From Bacteroidaceae bacterium (lineage in GTDB: Bacteria > Bacteroidota > Bacteroidia > Bacteroidales > Bacteroidaceae), in NCBI GenBank assembly GCA_017453465.1, contig JAFTEV010000045.1:1-38894 (forward strand): 38,894 nucleotides of DNA. The letters are read 5' to 3'. The position numbers were made by a program, and so were the translations under genes. Of this stretch, positions 15,459-24,324 are shown piece by piece; the first letter of the stretch is position 1, and every line of letters starts with the position of its first letter. The notes beneath the pieces are model-generated. The model saw nothing but the letters and a program-made list of their open reading frames with translations. It had not been told where the DNA came from and searched no databases.

Positions 15459-16790
15459 CTAAATTGTTTCGCCGTAGCGTTCCTTAGTTATCTGCTCCAG
15501 TGATTTGCCGCGAGTGTTGGGCATACCGAGGAGGCCAATGACCAGAGAGGTGAGCAGCAGGGCTACCATGCAGTAGGCGGCCAGGGTGAAGCCTTCGCCG
15601 TTGTCACCATAGATGTAGGTGAAGACGAGACCCCAGACTGCGGAGAGACCGCGCACGATGAAAAACATCAGGCCCTGCGCGCCGGCACGGAACTTGGCAG
15701 GGAAGAGTTCACTGCCCCAGAGGGCGTAGAACACCTGCACGGAGCTGCCGTTGTTGACACCCCACAGAATGGTGAAGAGCCAGATGCCGGCAATGGTAGA
15801 TACGCCACCGCCAATGATGAGAATCCAAGCGGTGAGTGCTGCTGCAAGGCCAAAGATGTAGAAGAAGCGGTGTGACATCTTATCGACAAAGAAGGAGATA
15901 ATCAGCGTAGTAACAACCACAAACACCCAGCTCACACAACTCAGCATGTTGGCAGTTTCGTTGCTCAAGCCTCCTGCCGTCTCGTAGATGTGGGGCATAA
16001 AGAAGCCCATCACCGAGGCCACAAGGTTCCACGTCAGATAGATGGCTGCCAGATAAGCTACGGTCTTGACGGCAATCTTGTTGGTGAACAACAGCTTGAT
16101 GTTGTCAACAATGCCGTTCTTGTCTTTTGCTTTGTTGGCTGTAAACTCTGCACTCTCTTGCAGTTGCCGCTGAAGGTTCCACGCGATGAATGCCACAACA
16201 AAAAGGGTGAAAAATACCACACGCGAGCTGAACACTTCGACTGCCTGCTGCGAAGCATCGGCTCCTATCACGCTGTGAGCCAGAGCCTCAACGGGAGCAT
16301 AAAGGTAGCCACCCGGCGCAAACAACATGCCGAACAGCAGTATGAACATAGGGCCAATGCCCCACGACATTTGCGAAATGCAGATGTTACGCCCACGGTT
16401 GTTCACTTCGGAACTTTCCGAAATGTACGTCCATGAAGCTGGCACACCAATGCCGACGGAGATACCTGTAATGAGGAAGCCGCAGAGGAGCATGGGGAAG
16501 TTGACCGTACACATGATGATGAGCACGCCCAACATATAGACGAGCAGGTTGTAAGTGAAGATGAATTTACGCCCGAATTTGTCGGCCAGGAAACCGCCGA
16601 TGATGGCACCGATGGCTGCGCCCAGCGCGTTTGCACTCAGGGCGTTGAGCCATCCCAGGTGCATTTCGGTCAAGCCCAGATAGTTCTGCCACAGCGTCAC
16701 ACCACTGGCTCCGGCTACGATGGCTCCGGCATCAAGATAATTGTTGAGAGACACCGCCAGGGTGCTCTTCAGACTGCTACTCTTTGCCAT
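15459..16790 (-). CDS. MFS sugar porter, probable rhamnose uptake permease
   Basis: The 443-residue inner-membrane protein shows about 12 hydrophobic segments in the major facilitator arrangement. Sugar-porter signatures include GGFLADKFGRK after helix 2, NNRGR in the first half, SELFPAKFRAGAQG in the second half (compare PE-x-FP-x-x-x-R in the family) and the C-terminal MPNTRGKSLEQI, equivalent to the usual PETKGKSLEEI. The central loop (about residues 205-235) is charged. Position between the isomerase (7 bp upstream) and rhaD argues for uptake of L-rhamnose or another deoxy sugar by cation symport, replacing the RhaT-type permease of other rhamnose operons. The substrate is inferred from context only. 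Confidence 0.88.
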   Translation of the reverse strand: MAKSSSLKSTLAVSLNNYLDAGAIVAGASGVTLWQNYLGLTEMHLGWLNALSANALGAAIGAIIGGFLADKFGRKFIFTYNLLVYMLGVLIIMCTVNFPMLLCGFLITGISVGIGVPASWTYISESSEVNNRGRNICISQMSWGIGPMFILLFGMLFAPGGYLYAPVEALAHSVIGADASQQAVEVFSSRVVFFTLFVVAFIAWNLQRQLQESAEFTANKAKDKNGIVDNIKLLFTNKIAVKTVAYLAAIYLTWNLVASVMGFFMPHIYETAGGLSNETANMLSCVSWVFVVVTTLIISFFVDKMSHRFFYIFGLAAALTAWILIIGGGVSTIAGIWLFTILWGVNNGSSVQVFYALWGSELFPAKFRAGAQGLMFFIVRGLSAVWGLVFTYIYGDNGEGFTLAAYCMVALLLTSLVIGLLGMPNTRGKSLEQITKERYGETI

Positions 16791-16797
16791 ACGCTGC

Positions 16798-18228
16798 TTA
16801 TCTGGTTACGACATCAACTTCAATATCGAATATCTTGGCCACCTTCAGGATGGTGTCGATGTGACGGCCCACGGCTGCTGCCATGTGGTGAGTGGGGCCT
16901 GCTTCGCTCCACTTGTTGACAAACTCGCGGCAGGACAGTGAGAACTTGGTGCGCATGTTGGTGTCGCCGAACATGAAGATGGGGCCTTCTTCGTTGACAC
17001 CTTCAGCCACAACAAACTTGAACACGCCGTTCTTGTCCTGCGTGATGGCCAGATAAGTGACAGGGCCTGTAGGCGGATAGAACTGAGTGAGGTAGCCACC
17101 GCCCGTCTTGCCGTGGAACACAGGCACAATCTTCATTGTGGGCTTGTGGGCTTGCGAAATGTCGAAGTCGCCGGAACCAGAGTGGCCAATGATGCAGATG
17201 TCTTTCGGGAAGTCGATGGAGTACATTTCAGCCAGTGTGCCTGTGCCAGAAATGGTCTTCAGGATTGACATGGCCATTGCCACCTTCATATCGCCCTCAA
17301 CGGCGCAAGCAGTGTGCTGCTTGATGAGCATCGAGAATGCAGGAATGAGCATGGAGTCGAGCTTGCCGGCCACGCCCTGAGCAAAGCCTGCGTAATGGGA
17401 AGCAATCATGCCCAGCTTCTCGTCCTTCACCCATTGCTCAAAGGCTACAACGTATTTGGCCATGTCCCAAACCTTCTCAATGGTGCCTCCACCTTCGATT
17501 TCAAACGTGTCGAGGATGTCTTGTGCCTTGGCACGAATGGCCTCCTCGTCGGTAATGTTATCGGCAATGGCCCACATCTGTTCCCAGTCGAACTGCTTGG
17601 TGTAAACAAACATGCGATGGTAGAGGTTGGTCTCATCAATGTAAAGGTCCATCATGCCAGGATAAGGACGGCCAATCTGTGCAATGTTGGTGTCGCGGAA
17701 ACGGCGGCGCACCTGGGCGGCACGGCACCAGTCCTCTATCTCGGCCTGTACGCCAGGGTCGCCACCCTCAACAACGCCTGTAATCACGGCAGAGCGTTTG
17801 CCGGCACGGTTGAGGTCGGCCACCATTTCGCCGATGGCACCACAGGCATACAGCTCGCCCAACCAAGTGGGGATGTCGGTCTTGGCGTAGTCGGGAGCCA
17901 ACTTCTTCTGCACATTCACGATGACAACAGGAACGTCGATGTCGCGCACAGCGGGCAACATATTGTAAGAAGTGCAATAGGTCAGCATCTGCAAGATGAC
18001 GAGGTCAACGTCGGCTGCGCGGAACTTGTCGCCTGCAGCCATCGACTGCTCCTTGGTCGTCACCATGCCGCCGTCAATCAGTTCGACGGTGTCGGGCAGT
18101 GTTTTCTTGAAAGCCTCATACTGTGCCTGAAACTCAGGTACGAGCGAGGGGAACTGTGGAAGATATGCACCAAGTGCAATGGAAAAGACACCAACACGTG
18201 CCTTCGTTTCTACTAAAGGTTTTGCCAT
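16798..18228 (-). CDS. AraA/FucI-type ketol isomerase, probable L-rhamnose isomerase substitute
   Basis: This 476-residue cytosolic protein belongs to the L-fucose/L-arabinose isomerase superfamily. Likely metal-site residues can be placed against E. coli AraA (E306, E333, H350, H450): E311 in CAVEGD, E334 in LAEMYSID, H349 in IIGHSGSGD and H447/H448 in AGPTHHMA, with similar spacing. It is not the TIM-barrel RhaA normally found beside rhaB and rhaD. Because the kinase and aldolase neighbours are clearly of the rhamnose type, it probably converts L-rhamnose to L-rhamnulose; L-fucose or L-arabinose are alternatives. It is 21 bp downstream of the kinase and 7 bp upstream of the transporter, so is certainly co-transcribed. 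Confidence 0.85.
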   Translation of the reverse strand: MAKPLVETKARVGVFSIALGAYLPQFPSLVPEFQAQYEAFKKTLPDTVELIDGGMVTTKEQSMAAGDKFRAADVDLVILQMLTYCTSYNMLPAVRDIDVPVVIVNVQKKLAPDYAKTDIPTWLGELYACGAIGEMVADLNRAGKRSAVITGVVEGGDPGVQAEIEDWCRAAQVRRRFRDTNIAQIGRPYPGMMDLYIDETNLYHRMFVYTKQFDWEQMWAIADNITDEEAIRAKAQDILDTFEIEGGGTIEKVWDMAKYVVAFEQWVKDEKLGMIASHYAGFAQGVAGKLDSMLIPAFSMLIKQHTACAVEGDMKVAMAMSILKTISGTGTLAEMYSIDFPKDICIIGHSGSGDFDISQAHKPTMKIVPVFHGKTGGGYLTQFYPPTGPVTYLAITQDKNGVFKFVVAEGVNEEGPIFMFGDTNMRTKFSLSCREFVNKWSEAGPTHHMAAAVGRHIDTILKVAKIFDIEVDVVTR

Positions 18229-18249
18229 TATTCTGTTCGTTTTTATGGG

Positions 18250-19722
18250 TTAGTTAGTTTTAGTTACTTCAAGATAACGCTCGTAAGCAGCGTCCCATGC
18301 CTCGCGGTCCTGCGGCTCGTAGGTCTTCATCTCGATGCTGTCAGCAATGATGCGGCGCATTTCAAAGATGTCGCCAACGACACCAGCTGCCTTGGCTTGC
18401 AGCATGATGTTGCCAATGGCCGTACCCTCGATGGGACCCGTAACGACCTCCAGCCCAGTGGAGTTGGCTGCAAACTGCATGAGGAACTGGTTCCAAACGC
18501 CGCCGCCAATGACATGGAGCCGCTCGATGGGGAACGGTGCAAGGTCTTTCAGATAGCCGATGACCTGACGATAGCGCATGGCGAGGCTCTCGAAGATGCA
18601 GCGCGCAATCTCCTGATGCGTTTCGGGCACAGGCTGGTTCGTCTTTCGGCAATAGTTCTGGATGGCCTCAATCATGCTGGCAGGGTTGGCAAAGTCGGGT
18701 GCATCGGGGAAGATGAACGAGCGGAAGGCAGGAGCCTCCATCGCGCTGGCGTTGAGTTCGTTCACATTGGCAGGAGCGTTCTTGAACTCCTTGCGGCTAC
18801 GCTCCAGAAGCCACATGCCGCAGATGTTCTTCAGGAAACGGGTCGTGCCCTCAATGCCGCCTTCATTCGTAAAGTTATACTCAAAGCTCTTCTCCGAAAT
18901 GATGGCATCCTTGGTCTCAATGCCCAGGAGCGACCATGTGCCGCAGCTGAGGTAAGCAAACCGCTCGTTCTGAGCGGGAACCGCAGCCACAGCCGCACCC
19001 GTGTCGTGACCAGCCACTGCCACCACGGGGATGGCTCCCAGCCCTGTCATCTTCTGCACTTCGGGCGTGAGCACACCCACCTTGTCCGACGGGTTAACGT
19101 AGCGACCAAACTGGCTTTCCTTCAGGCCAATCACGTCAAGCAACTCCGTGTCAATCTTCTTGGTGCGCGGGTCGAGCAACTGACTCGTGGAGAGCACGGT
19201 ATATTCGCACACCGCCTCGCCCGTCAGCATATACATCAGCGCATCGGGGATGAAGAGAATCTTATCCGCAGCCTCGATAGCCGAGTCGTGGTTCCGCACC
19301 AGCGTTGCCAGCTGGAAGAGCGAATTGAACTGCATAAACTGAATGCCCGTCTTCCGATAGACTTCCTCCTTCGGGACGAGCTTGAAGTACTCCTCCATCG
19401 CATGGTCGGTGTGGGGGTCGCGGTAGCAATAGGGATTGCGAAGCACGCCGCCGTCCTTGCCTATGAACACAAAGTCACAGCCCCACGTGTCAATGCCAAT
19501 CGAGGTAATCTCAATCCCCTCTTCGCCGACCACCTTCAGTCCACGGATGATCTCGTTGTACAGTGCATAGATGTCCCAGAAGAAGTGGCCTCCTGTCTGG
19601 ATAATATGGTTGGGGAAGCGCGTCAGTTCGCGCTGTTCCAGTTTACCGCCGACGATGGAACCCAAGATGGTGCGCCCACTGGTTGCGCCCAGGTCAACAG
19701 CAAAAAAGTTGGTATTGTTCAT
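18250..19722 (-). CDS. rhaB: Rhamnulokinase (FGGY family)
   Basis: This enzyme phosphorylates L-rhamnulose at O1 with ATP. The 490-residue length equals that of E. coli RhaB (489). The N-terminal FGGY nucleotide fold starts with AVDLGATSGR. The rhamnulokinase-type segment GIDTWGCDFVFI is near residue 80. VAGHDTGAAVAAVP (about 240) and the C-terminal GGGVWNQFLMQ with VTGPIEGTAIGNI resemble RhaB rather than fuculokinase or xylulokinase. It starts 3 bp after the GH51 stop codon, suggesting translational coupling, and precedes the isomerase by 21 bp. All motifs appear intact. Confidence 0.93.
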   Translation of the reverse strand: MNNTNFFAVDLGATSGRTILGSIVGGKLEQRELTRFPNHIIQTGGHFFWDIYALYNEIIRGLKVVGEEGIEITSIGIDTWGCDFVFIGKDGGVLRNPYCYRDPHTDHAMEEYFKLVPKEEVYRKTGIQFMQFNSLFQLATLVRNHDSAIEAADKILFIPDALMYMLTGEAVCEYTVLSTSQLLDPRTKKIDTELLDVIGLKESQFGRYVNPSDKVGVLTPEVQKMTGLGAIPVVAVAGHDTGAAVAAVPAQNERFAYLSCGTWSLLGIETKDAIISEKSFEYNFTNEGGIEGTTRFLKNICGMWLLERSRKEFKNAPANVNELNASAMEAPAFRSFIFPDAPDFANPASMIEAIQNYCRKTNQPVPETHQEIARCIFESLAMRYRQVIGYLKDLAPFPIERLHVIGGGVWNQFLMQFAANSTGLEVVTGPIEGTAIGNIMLQAKAAGVVGDIFEMRRIIADSIEMKTYEPQDREAWDAAYERYLEVTKTN

Positions 19723-19725
19723 CTT

Positions 19726-21726
19726 TTACTTCTTTATCTTATATATATAGAATGTACGCGCAGGAACTACCACCTCGTTGACAGGAGCAGTGAAAGTAGT
19801 CTTGCCCGTCATGGGCACAACCTTGATGGGATTGTCAAGCGTGTTCTCTGCCGTCAGGTCGTTGCTGTGGAAGATGGTGAAATGACCCTCGTGCGTGCCC
19901 TTCATGCCCTTCAGGTTCAGGGTAACAGGCTGGTCGGTGTCTCCGGTGTTAACCACCTTCACAATCACTTCATTCGTGTTCTTGTCATACACCGCACTGG
20001 CAAAGAGGCCGTCCTGGTCAGCATTGCCAGCCACGGGCTTGCCGTTCATGGTGAGCGAAATCATGTTGGTACCCTTGTTCAGCGAATAGAGCTGCTGAAC
20101 GTAGTAAGAACAAGATTTGAAACTGCGCAGGTTGTCGTACCAGATGGCATCGGGCCTCCACTGCCAACCCTCCACGTGGGCAAACAGCGGAGCGTATGTG
20201 GCCATCTCCACCACGTCAGCATTGCGCTCCAGGTCGGTCATGAAGGCAGCCTCCATCAGTGCGGCATTGAAGTGGTTCCACTTCTTGCCCTTGCCGTGAC
20301 AAGCATATTCGCCAGCAAACACCTTCGGTGCGCCCTTGCCACGCTTGTAGTTGTCGTAGCGGTTGCCGCTCTTCAGGAACCACTCTTCGTTGCGGTAGAA
20401 GTGCTCGTCGTAGAGGTCCACCTTCAGCTCGCTCATGCGGGGCTGAAGCATGTCGAACTTGTCGCCCTCCGAGTCGGGTCCCGTCGTGCCGATGTACTTG
20501 ATTTCGGGGTGAACCTTGCGCACGGCATCGAGGAAAATCTTCAGACGCTTCGTGAACACAGGGTTGTCCTTGTAGTCCCACTGCTCGTTGCCAATGCCCA
20601 CATACTTCAGATTGAACGGAGCGGGGTGTCCCATGTCGGCACGCAGCTTAGCCCACTGGTTCGTGGCGGGGTCGCCGTTGGCAAACTCAATGAGGTCAAT
20701 CACATCGTCGATGTAGGGCTGCAACTGGTCGATGGGCACGTGCACCTCGTCCTCCTTCTTGCCGCGAGTGATGTCGTTCTGGAACTGACACGACAGACCC
20801 ACGCTGAGCACGGGCAGCGGCTCGGCACCGATTTCCTCCGACAGCTGGAAGAACTCAAAGAAGCCCAGTCCGTAGCTCTGGTAATAGTCGGGGAAATAGC
20901 GGTGTGTAAACGTATAGTGCCAGCGGTTCTCGTTCAGCGGACGGTTCTCCACGGGACCCACCGAGTTCTTCCACTGGTAGCGCGTGGCCAGGTCTGTGCC
21001 CTCCACGATGCAGCCGCCGGGGAAGCGGAAGATGCCGGGCTTCAGCTGTTCCAGCGCCTCGGCCAGGTCTTTGCGCATACCGTTTTCGTGTCCCTTGTAG
21101 GTGTTGACGGGGAAGAGGCTGACGTGCTCCACGTCGGTTGTCACCTTGCTGTCAGCCCACACACGCAGGTGAGCCTTGGCAAACGTCTTCTTGGGCTTGA
21201 TGATGGCCGTATATTTCTTCCACTCCTTGCCGCTCACCTCCACGCCGACGTTGCCCAGCTTCTGGTCATCGCTCATAGTGGCGTTGTCCACAAGGTCCAC
21301 CCAGATTTTGGCTGTACCGCCATCGGGCACACGCGCCCAGACAGAGAAGCGGTATTCCTCGCCGCCCTTCACGCCCATGCCGAAGAAGCCCCGGTTCTCA
21401 ATCATGGTGTACTTGTCTGTGTGTCCCGACGGAGCCAGGCGCACATAGTGGGGGTTCCGCTTGAAGGGGCCATCGTTCTTCAGGCTCACATTGCCCGAAA
21501 TGTCCCAGCCAGCGTAGTGGTTGGGGAACTCAAACGAGCGGTTCATCACCAGCTCGCCGTAGAGACCGCCGTCCGCAGCATAGTTAATGTCTTCAAAAAA
21601 GATACCATACATGGTAGAAGGAATCGGCCCGCCCACCTTCGACGTGTTGATGTCGAAAGTGTGTGTCTGTGCCGTCATGCCCGCTGTCACAGCCAGTGCA
21701 GCCAGCATCGAGCTCATTTTTTTCAT
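19726..21726 (-). CDS. GH51 alpha-L-arabinofuranosidase
   Basis: This 666-residue secreted enzyme (signal peptide residues 1-19, ending GMTA) releases terminal arabinofuranose from arabinan or arabinoxylan side chains. A carbohydrate-binding-like beta domain (about 60-205) is inserted before the catalytic barrel, as in Bacteroidetes and plant GH51 enzymes. GIGNEQW gives the likely acid/base E381, and VFAGEYA the likely nucleophile E473. DEHFY (about 440) is also typical. A C-terminal beta-sandwich (about 535-666) matches the alpha-L-AF_C domain. It is the first gene of the rhamnose operon. Arabinofuranose decorates RG-I, so joint control with rhamnose use makes sense. A consensus -7 box lies about 57 bp upstream. 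Confidence 0.94.
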   Translation of the reverse strand: MKKMSSMLAALAVTAGMTAQTHTFDINTSKVGGPIPSTMYGIFFEDINYAADGGLYGELVMNRSFEFPNHYAGWDISGNVSLKNDGPFKRNPHYVRLAPSGHTDKYTMIENRGFFGMGVKGGEEYRFSVWARVPDGGTAKIWVDLVDNATMSDDQKLGNVGVEVSGKEWKKYTAIIKPKKTFAKAHLRVWADSKVTTDVEHVSLFPVNTYKGHENGMRKDLAEALEQLKPGIFRFPGGCIVEGTDLATRYQWKNSVGPVENRPLNENRWHYTFTHRYFPDYYQSYGLGFFEFFQLSEEIGAEPLPVLSVGLSCQFQNDITRGKKEDEVHVPIDQLQPYIDDVIDLIEFANGDPATNQWAKLRADMGHPAPFNLKYVGIGNEQWDYKDNPVFTKRLKIFLDAVRKVHPEIKYIGTTGPDSEGDKFDMLQPRMSELKVDLYDEHFYRNEEWFLKSGNRYDNYKRGKGAPKVFAGEYACHGKGKKWNHFNAALMEAAFMTDLERNADVVEMATYAPLFAHVEGWQWRPDAIWYDNLRSFKSCSYYVQQLYSLNKGTNMISLTMNGKPVAGNADQDGLFASAVYDKNTNEVIVKVVNTGDTDQPVTLNLKGMKGTHEGHFTIFHSNDLTAENTLDNPIKVVPMTGKTTFTAPVNEVVVPARTFYIYKIKK

Positions 21727-21782
21727 TTGTTCAGTTAAGGTGTTAAAGTGTTAATATTAGATTTCGTCTTATTTTTCAGCCG

Positions 21783-21790
21783 CAAAGATA
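21783..21790 (-). promoter_or_regulatory. -7 box of the GH51-rhamnose operon
   Basis: The minus strand reads TATCTTTG. The leader to the GH51 ATG would be about 50 nt and contains GTTAA-type short repeats. No clear TTTG at -33 was found, so activation is likely. Confidence 0.7.
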
Positions 21791-21896
21791 CGAATTTTTA
21801 CGTTTGGACTATTTACAATCGCTCTTTTTTTTTCTTAAAAAGTATGAAAGCGAAATTGAGAACCTCCGACCGCCGTGTATGCTACATAGTTACACC

Positions 21897-21996
21897 GCAT
21901 AGGCAATCCGTCGGGTTCGCGTAGGCAATGAAGTGGGAATGATTGCCTACACGAGCGCGACCCATTGCCTACGCGAATGTGAAGGAATGCCTATGC
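21897..21996. repeat. Second cluster of GTAGGCAAT units
   Basis: Direct units at about 21899-21907 and 21921-21929 are followed by inverted units ATTGCCTAC at about 21942-21950 and 21964-21972, and ATGCCTATG at about 21987-21995. The order, two direct then inverted, matches the cluster at 279-357 upstream of nth. It occupies the intergenic space between the divergent GH51 operon and the MATE gene. Confidence 0.75.
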
Positions 21997-22088
21997 GATT
22001 CGACGAAAAAGGGCAACAAAAAGGCCATTTTGTGCAGGCGGATTGAAAAATACAGCCTGTTTTCAGCGATATATTTCGAGATTTGTTT

Positions 22089-22096
22089 TACCTTTG
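22089..22096 (+). promoter_or_regulatory. -7 box immediately before the MATE start codon
   Basis: TACCTTTG ends one base before the ATG at 22098. If used, transcription would begin at about the start codon, giving a leaderless mRNA. No convincing TTTG partner lies 20 bp upstream, so this could be a chance match. Confidence 0.45.
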
Positions 22097-22097
22097 C

Positions 22098-23414
22098 ATG
22101 ATGAACCTTCGCAACCGACAAATACTAAGCATTGCCCTGCCCAGCATCGTGAGCAACATCACGGTGCCGCTGCTGGGCCTGATTGATGTGGCCATCACGG
22201 GACACATCGGCACGGCGGCCTACATCGGAGCCATCGCCGTGGGGGGCATGTTGTTCAACGTCATCTACTGGATGTTTGCCTTCCTGCGCATGGGCACCAG
22301 CGGCATGACGGCGCAGGCCAGAGGGCGACGCGACTTTGCCGGTATCACCAGGCTGCTGGCCCGGAGCTTGGGCATCGCGCTGGGCATTTCGCTAGTGTTG
22401 ATGGCTTTGTCGCCCATCGTCAGGGAACTGGCCCTGCAGGTCATTGCCCCCTCTGCCGACGTTGGCCTGTTGGCACGCCGCTACTTCAACATCTGCATCT
22501 GGGGCGCACCCGCCTCGCTGGGACTGTTTGCCCTGAACGGCTGGTTCATCGGGATGCAGAACTCGCGCACCCCCATGCTGGTTGCCATCAGCCAGAACCT
22601 CGTCAACATCGTGGCCAGCCTCGCGCTGGTCTTCGGACTGGGCATGAAGATTGAGGGCATCGCCCTGGGCACAGTCGTTGCGCAGTGGAGCGGATTTCTC
22701 GCTGCACTGGCATTGCTACACAAGTATTACAGAAAACTATGGAAAAAAGGCTGGCCACCCGACATTTGGGAGCGGCCAGCCATTCTGCGCTTCTTCAATG
22801 TGAACAAGGACATCTTCCTGCGCACGCTCTGCCTCATCTTTGTTCACTTCTTCTTCATTGCCGCAGGAGCACGTCAGGGCGACACCGAACTGGCTGTGAA
22901 CACGCTGCTGATGCAGTTCTTCACGCTCTATTCCTACTTCATGGACGGCTTCGCCTTTGCCGGAGAAGCCCTCGCGGGGAAAGCCATCGGCGCACAGAAC
23001 AGGCAGGTCTATCACAGCGTTGTGAAGCATCTGTTTGGCTGGGGCGTGGCCATGGCCCTGCTCTTCACCCTGCTCTACTTCGTGGCTGGGCCTTGGTTCC
23101 TTCATCTGCTTACCGACGATGCTTCTGTCATCCAGACTGCTGCCGCCTACCAGCCCTGGACCCTGCTGTTCCCCCTCTGTGGCATGGCGGCCTTCATCTG
23201 GGACGGCATCTACATCGGAGCCACAGCCACACGCTACATGCTCCTCAGCATGGCCGTCGGCATGGGCGTGTTCTTCGCGCTCTACGTCCTGCTCATCTCC
23301 ACCCTCGCCAACCACGGCCTGTGGATTGCCTTCCTCTGCTACCTCACCATGCGCGGCGTGGTGCAGACGCTAACCAGAAAACAAATTTATGGCAAGCAAC
23401 AGAAGAAAGCCTAA
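22098..23414 (+). CDS. MATE-family multidrug/cation efflux transporter
   Basis: This inner-membrane antiporter of the MatE/DinF type has about 12 transmembrane segments in two homologous halves. The N terminus RQILSIALPSIVSNITVPLLGLIDVAITGHIG is characteristic of the DinF subgroup (helix 1 followed by the conserved D and GH). The second half begins near residue 240 with FLRTLCLIFVHFFFIAAGAR. Length is normal at 438 residues. The ATG at 22098 (or 22101) is preferred to a TTG at 22083, because the extra codons overlap a promoter box. Substrate unknown. The stop codon overlaps the convergent small membrane protein gene by 4 bp. Confidence 0.92.
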   Translation: MMNLRNRQILSIALPSIVSNITVPLLGLIDVAITGHIGTAAYIGAIAVGGMLFNVIYWMFAFLRMGTSGMTAQARGRRDFAGITRLLARSLGIALGISLVLMALSPIVRELALQVIAPSADVGLLARRYFNICIWGAPASLGLFALNGWFIGMQNSRTPMLVAISQNLVNIVASLALVFGLGMKIEGIALGTVVAQWSGFLAALALLHKYYRKLWKKGWPPDIWERPAILRFFNVNKDIFLRTLCLIFVHFFFIAAGARQGDTELAVNTLLMQFFTLYSYFMDGFAFAGEALAGKAIGAQNRQVYHSVVKHLFGWGVAMALLFTLLYFVAGPWFLHLLTDDASVIQTAAAYQPWTLLFPLCGMAAFIWDGIYIGATATRYMLLSMAVGMGVFFALYVLLISTLANHGLWIAFLCYLTMRGVVQTLTRKQIYGKQQKKA

Positions 23415-23776
23415 TCGTCGCTTGCATCAAAAATCTCTGGCGGAAAGCGCAACTCATCCTCCGGGTCGTCCTTGTATTCCTCATAATGGTCCTGATAATA
23501 GTCGGGGTCGTTCTGTTCCCCAGCCCCCGACCGTGCCGCTTCTGCCCATATCCGCCGCTCCATCTCTTTGGCCGCAGCTGAGTCCACAGCATAATGACCA
23601 CGGGGCACAGCCGCCTTTTCTTTCGCACCAACCATCCGCTGCCGCCACTGCTCCCAACGCTCATTACGCACCCTCTCCCCCTGCCGCTGCCGCTCATTTC
23701 CCCACCACAACAGCAGGCTCATAAGACCAAAAACCACAAGCAGATAGACACAACCAAAGTTTGAGTTTTTTTGCAT
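23411..23776 (-). CDS. Small membrane-anchored protein of unknown function
   Basis: I do not recognise this 121-residue protein. One hydrophobic helix (about residues 8-25, VYLLVVFGLMSLLLWW) is followed by a very charged soluble part: a basic coil (RQRQGERVRNERWEQWRQRM), then an acidic tail (DPDYYQDHYEEYKDDPEDE) ending EIFDASDD. The shape suggests a bitopic protein with a cytoplasmic coiled region. It lies 12 bp downstream of the cupin gene on the same strand and shares its last 4 bp with the convergent MATE gene. Coding seems likely because of this tight packing, but function cannot be assigned. Confidence 0.65.
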   Translation of the reverse strand: MQKNSNFGCVYLLVVFGLMSLLLWWGNERQRQGERVRNERWEQWRQRMVGAKEKAAVPRGHYAVDSAAAKEMERRIWAEAARSGAGEQNDPDYYQDHYEEYKDDPEDELRFPPEIFDASDD

Positions 23777-23788
23777 AAGACATATAGA

Positions 23789-24289
23789 CTATTGTTTATT
23801 CAAGATTTTCCACTTTTGCTCCACTTCATGTTCACCTTCAAAATAGTCTATCTGCTCACCACTGCGGAAAGTTTCGCCACCCGGAATGAGGATAATTTTG
23901 TCTGAATCTGGATATTCACACACATCGAAACCTATGAAAGAACGCAAATCAAGGTATTCGCAAGGTTCCTCGGTGTGATTGTACAACTGATGTGCACCAC
24001 TTTCACCTGCCTCAAAAAAGAGGATGTCGCCTTCTGCAACCGTCACAATCCCCTCCGGAGTGCGAAGAGAAGCAGAGCCTGACAAGATCAAGAAAAGTTC
24101 TTCTGCATACCGATGATAATGGTATGCGGCATTATACTCATGCGGAGGCAGTTTTCGCATATCGAAGTTCAAGTACTGAGGAGAAAGCCCTTTGTGTTGG
24201 CGTGACATATCGGTAAGCAGACGGAAGCCATCAATCCTGTTGGGGTGTGGCTGGTAGTCACGTTCACTCTTTCTAATAATTCTTGCCAT
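23789..24289 (-). CDS. Cupin-domain protein
   Basis: This 166-residue cytosolic single-cupin protein has both conserved motifs. Motif 1 is HYHRYAEELFLILSG, with metal-ligand candidates H57, H59 and E63 or E64. Motif 2 is GDILFFEAGESGAHQLYN with the second-site histidine. Such proteins bind metal and small ligands or act as isomerases, epimerases or dioxygenases; no specific reaction can be read. The N terminus is basic (ARIIRKSERDY). It is the first gene of a two-gene minus-strand unit with the small membrane protein. Confidence 0.88.
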   Translation of the reverse strand: MARIIRKSERDYQPHPNRIDGFRLLTDMSRQHKGLSPQYLNFDMRKLPPHEYNAAYHYHRYAEELFLILSGSASLRTPEGIVTVAEGDILFFEAGESGAHQLYNHTEEPCEYLDLRSFIGFDVCEYPDSDKIILIPGGETFRSGEQIDYFEGEHEVEQKWKILNKQ

Positions 24290-24316
24290 TGTTAAAACAG
24301 TCTAAGATTGAAAGCA

Positions 24317-24324
24317 CAAAAATA
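24317..24324 (-). promoter_or_regulatory. -7 box of the cupin gene
   Basis: The minus strand reads TATTTTTG, 27 bp upstream of the cupin ATG. The -33 element is not evident in this AT-rich spacer. Confidence 0.5.

Noticed and set aside
22083-22097. TTG start for the MATE transporter
   Set aside because: The extra codons coincide with a promoter -7 box, and family members begin at the later Met before RQILSIALP.
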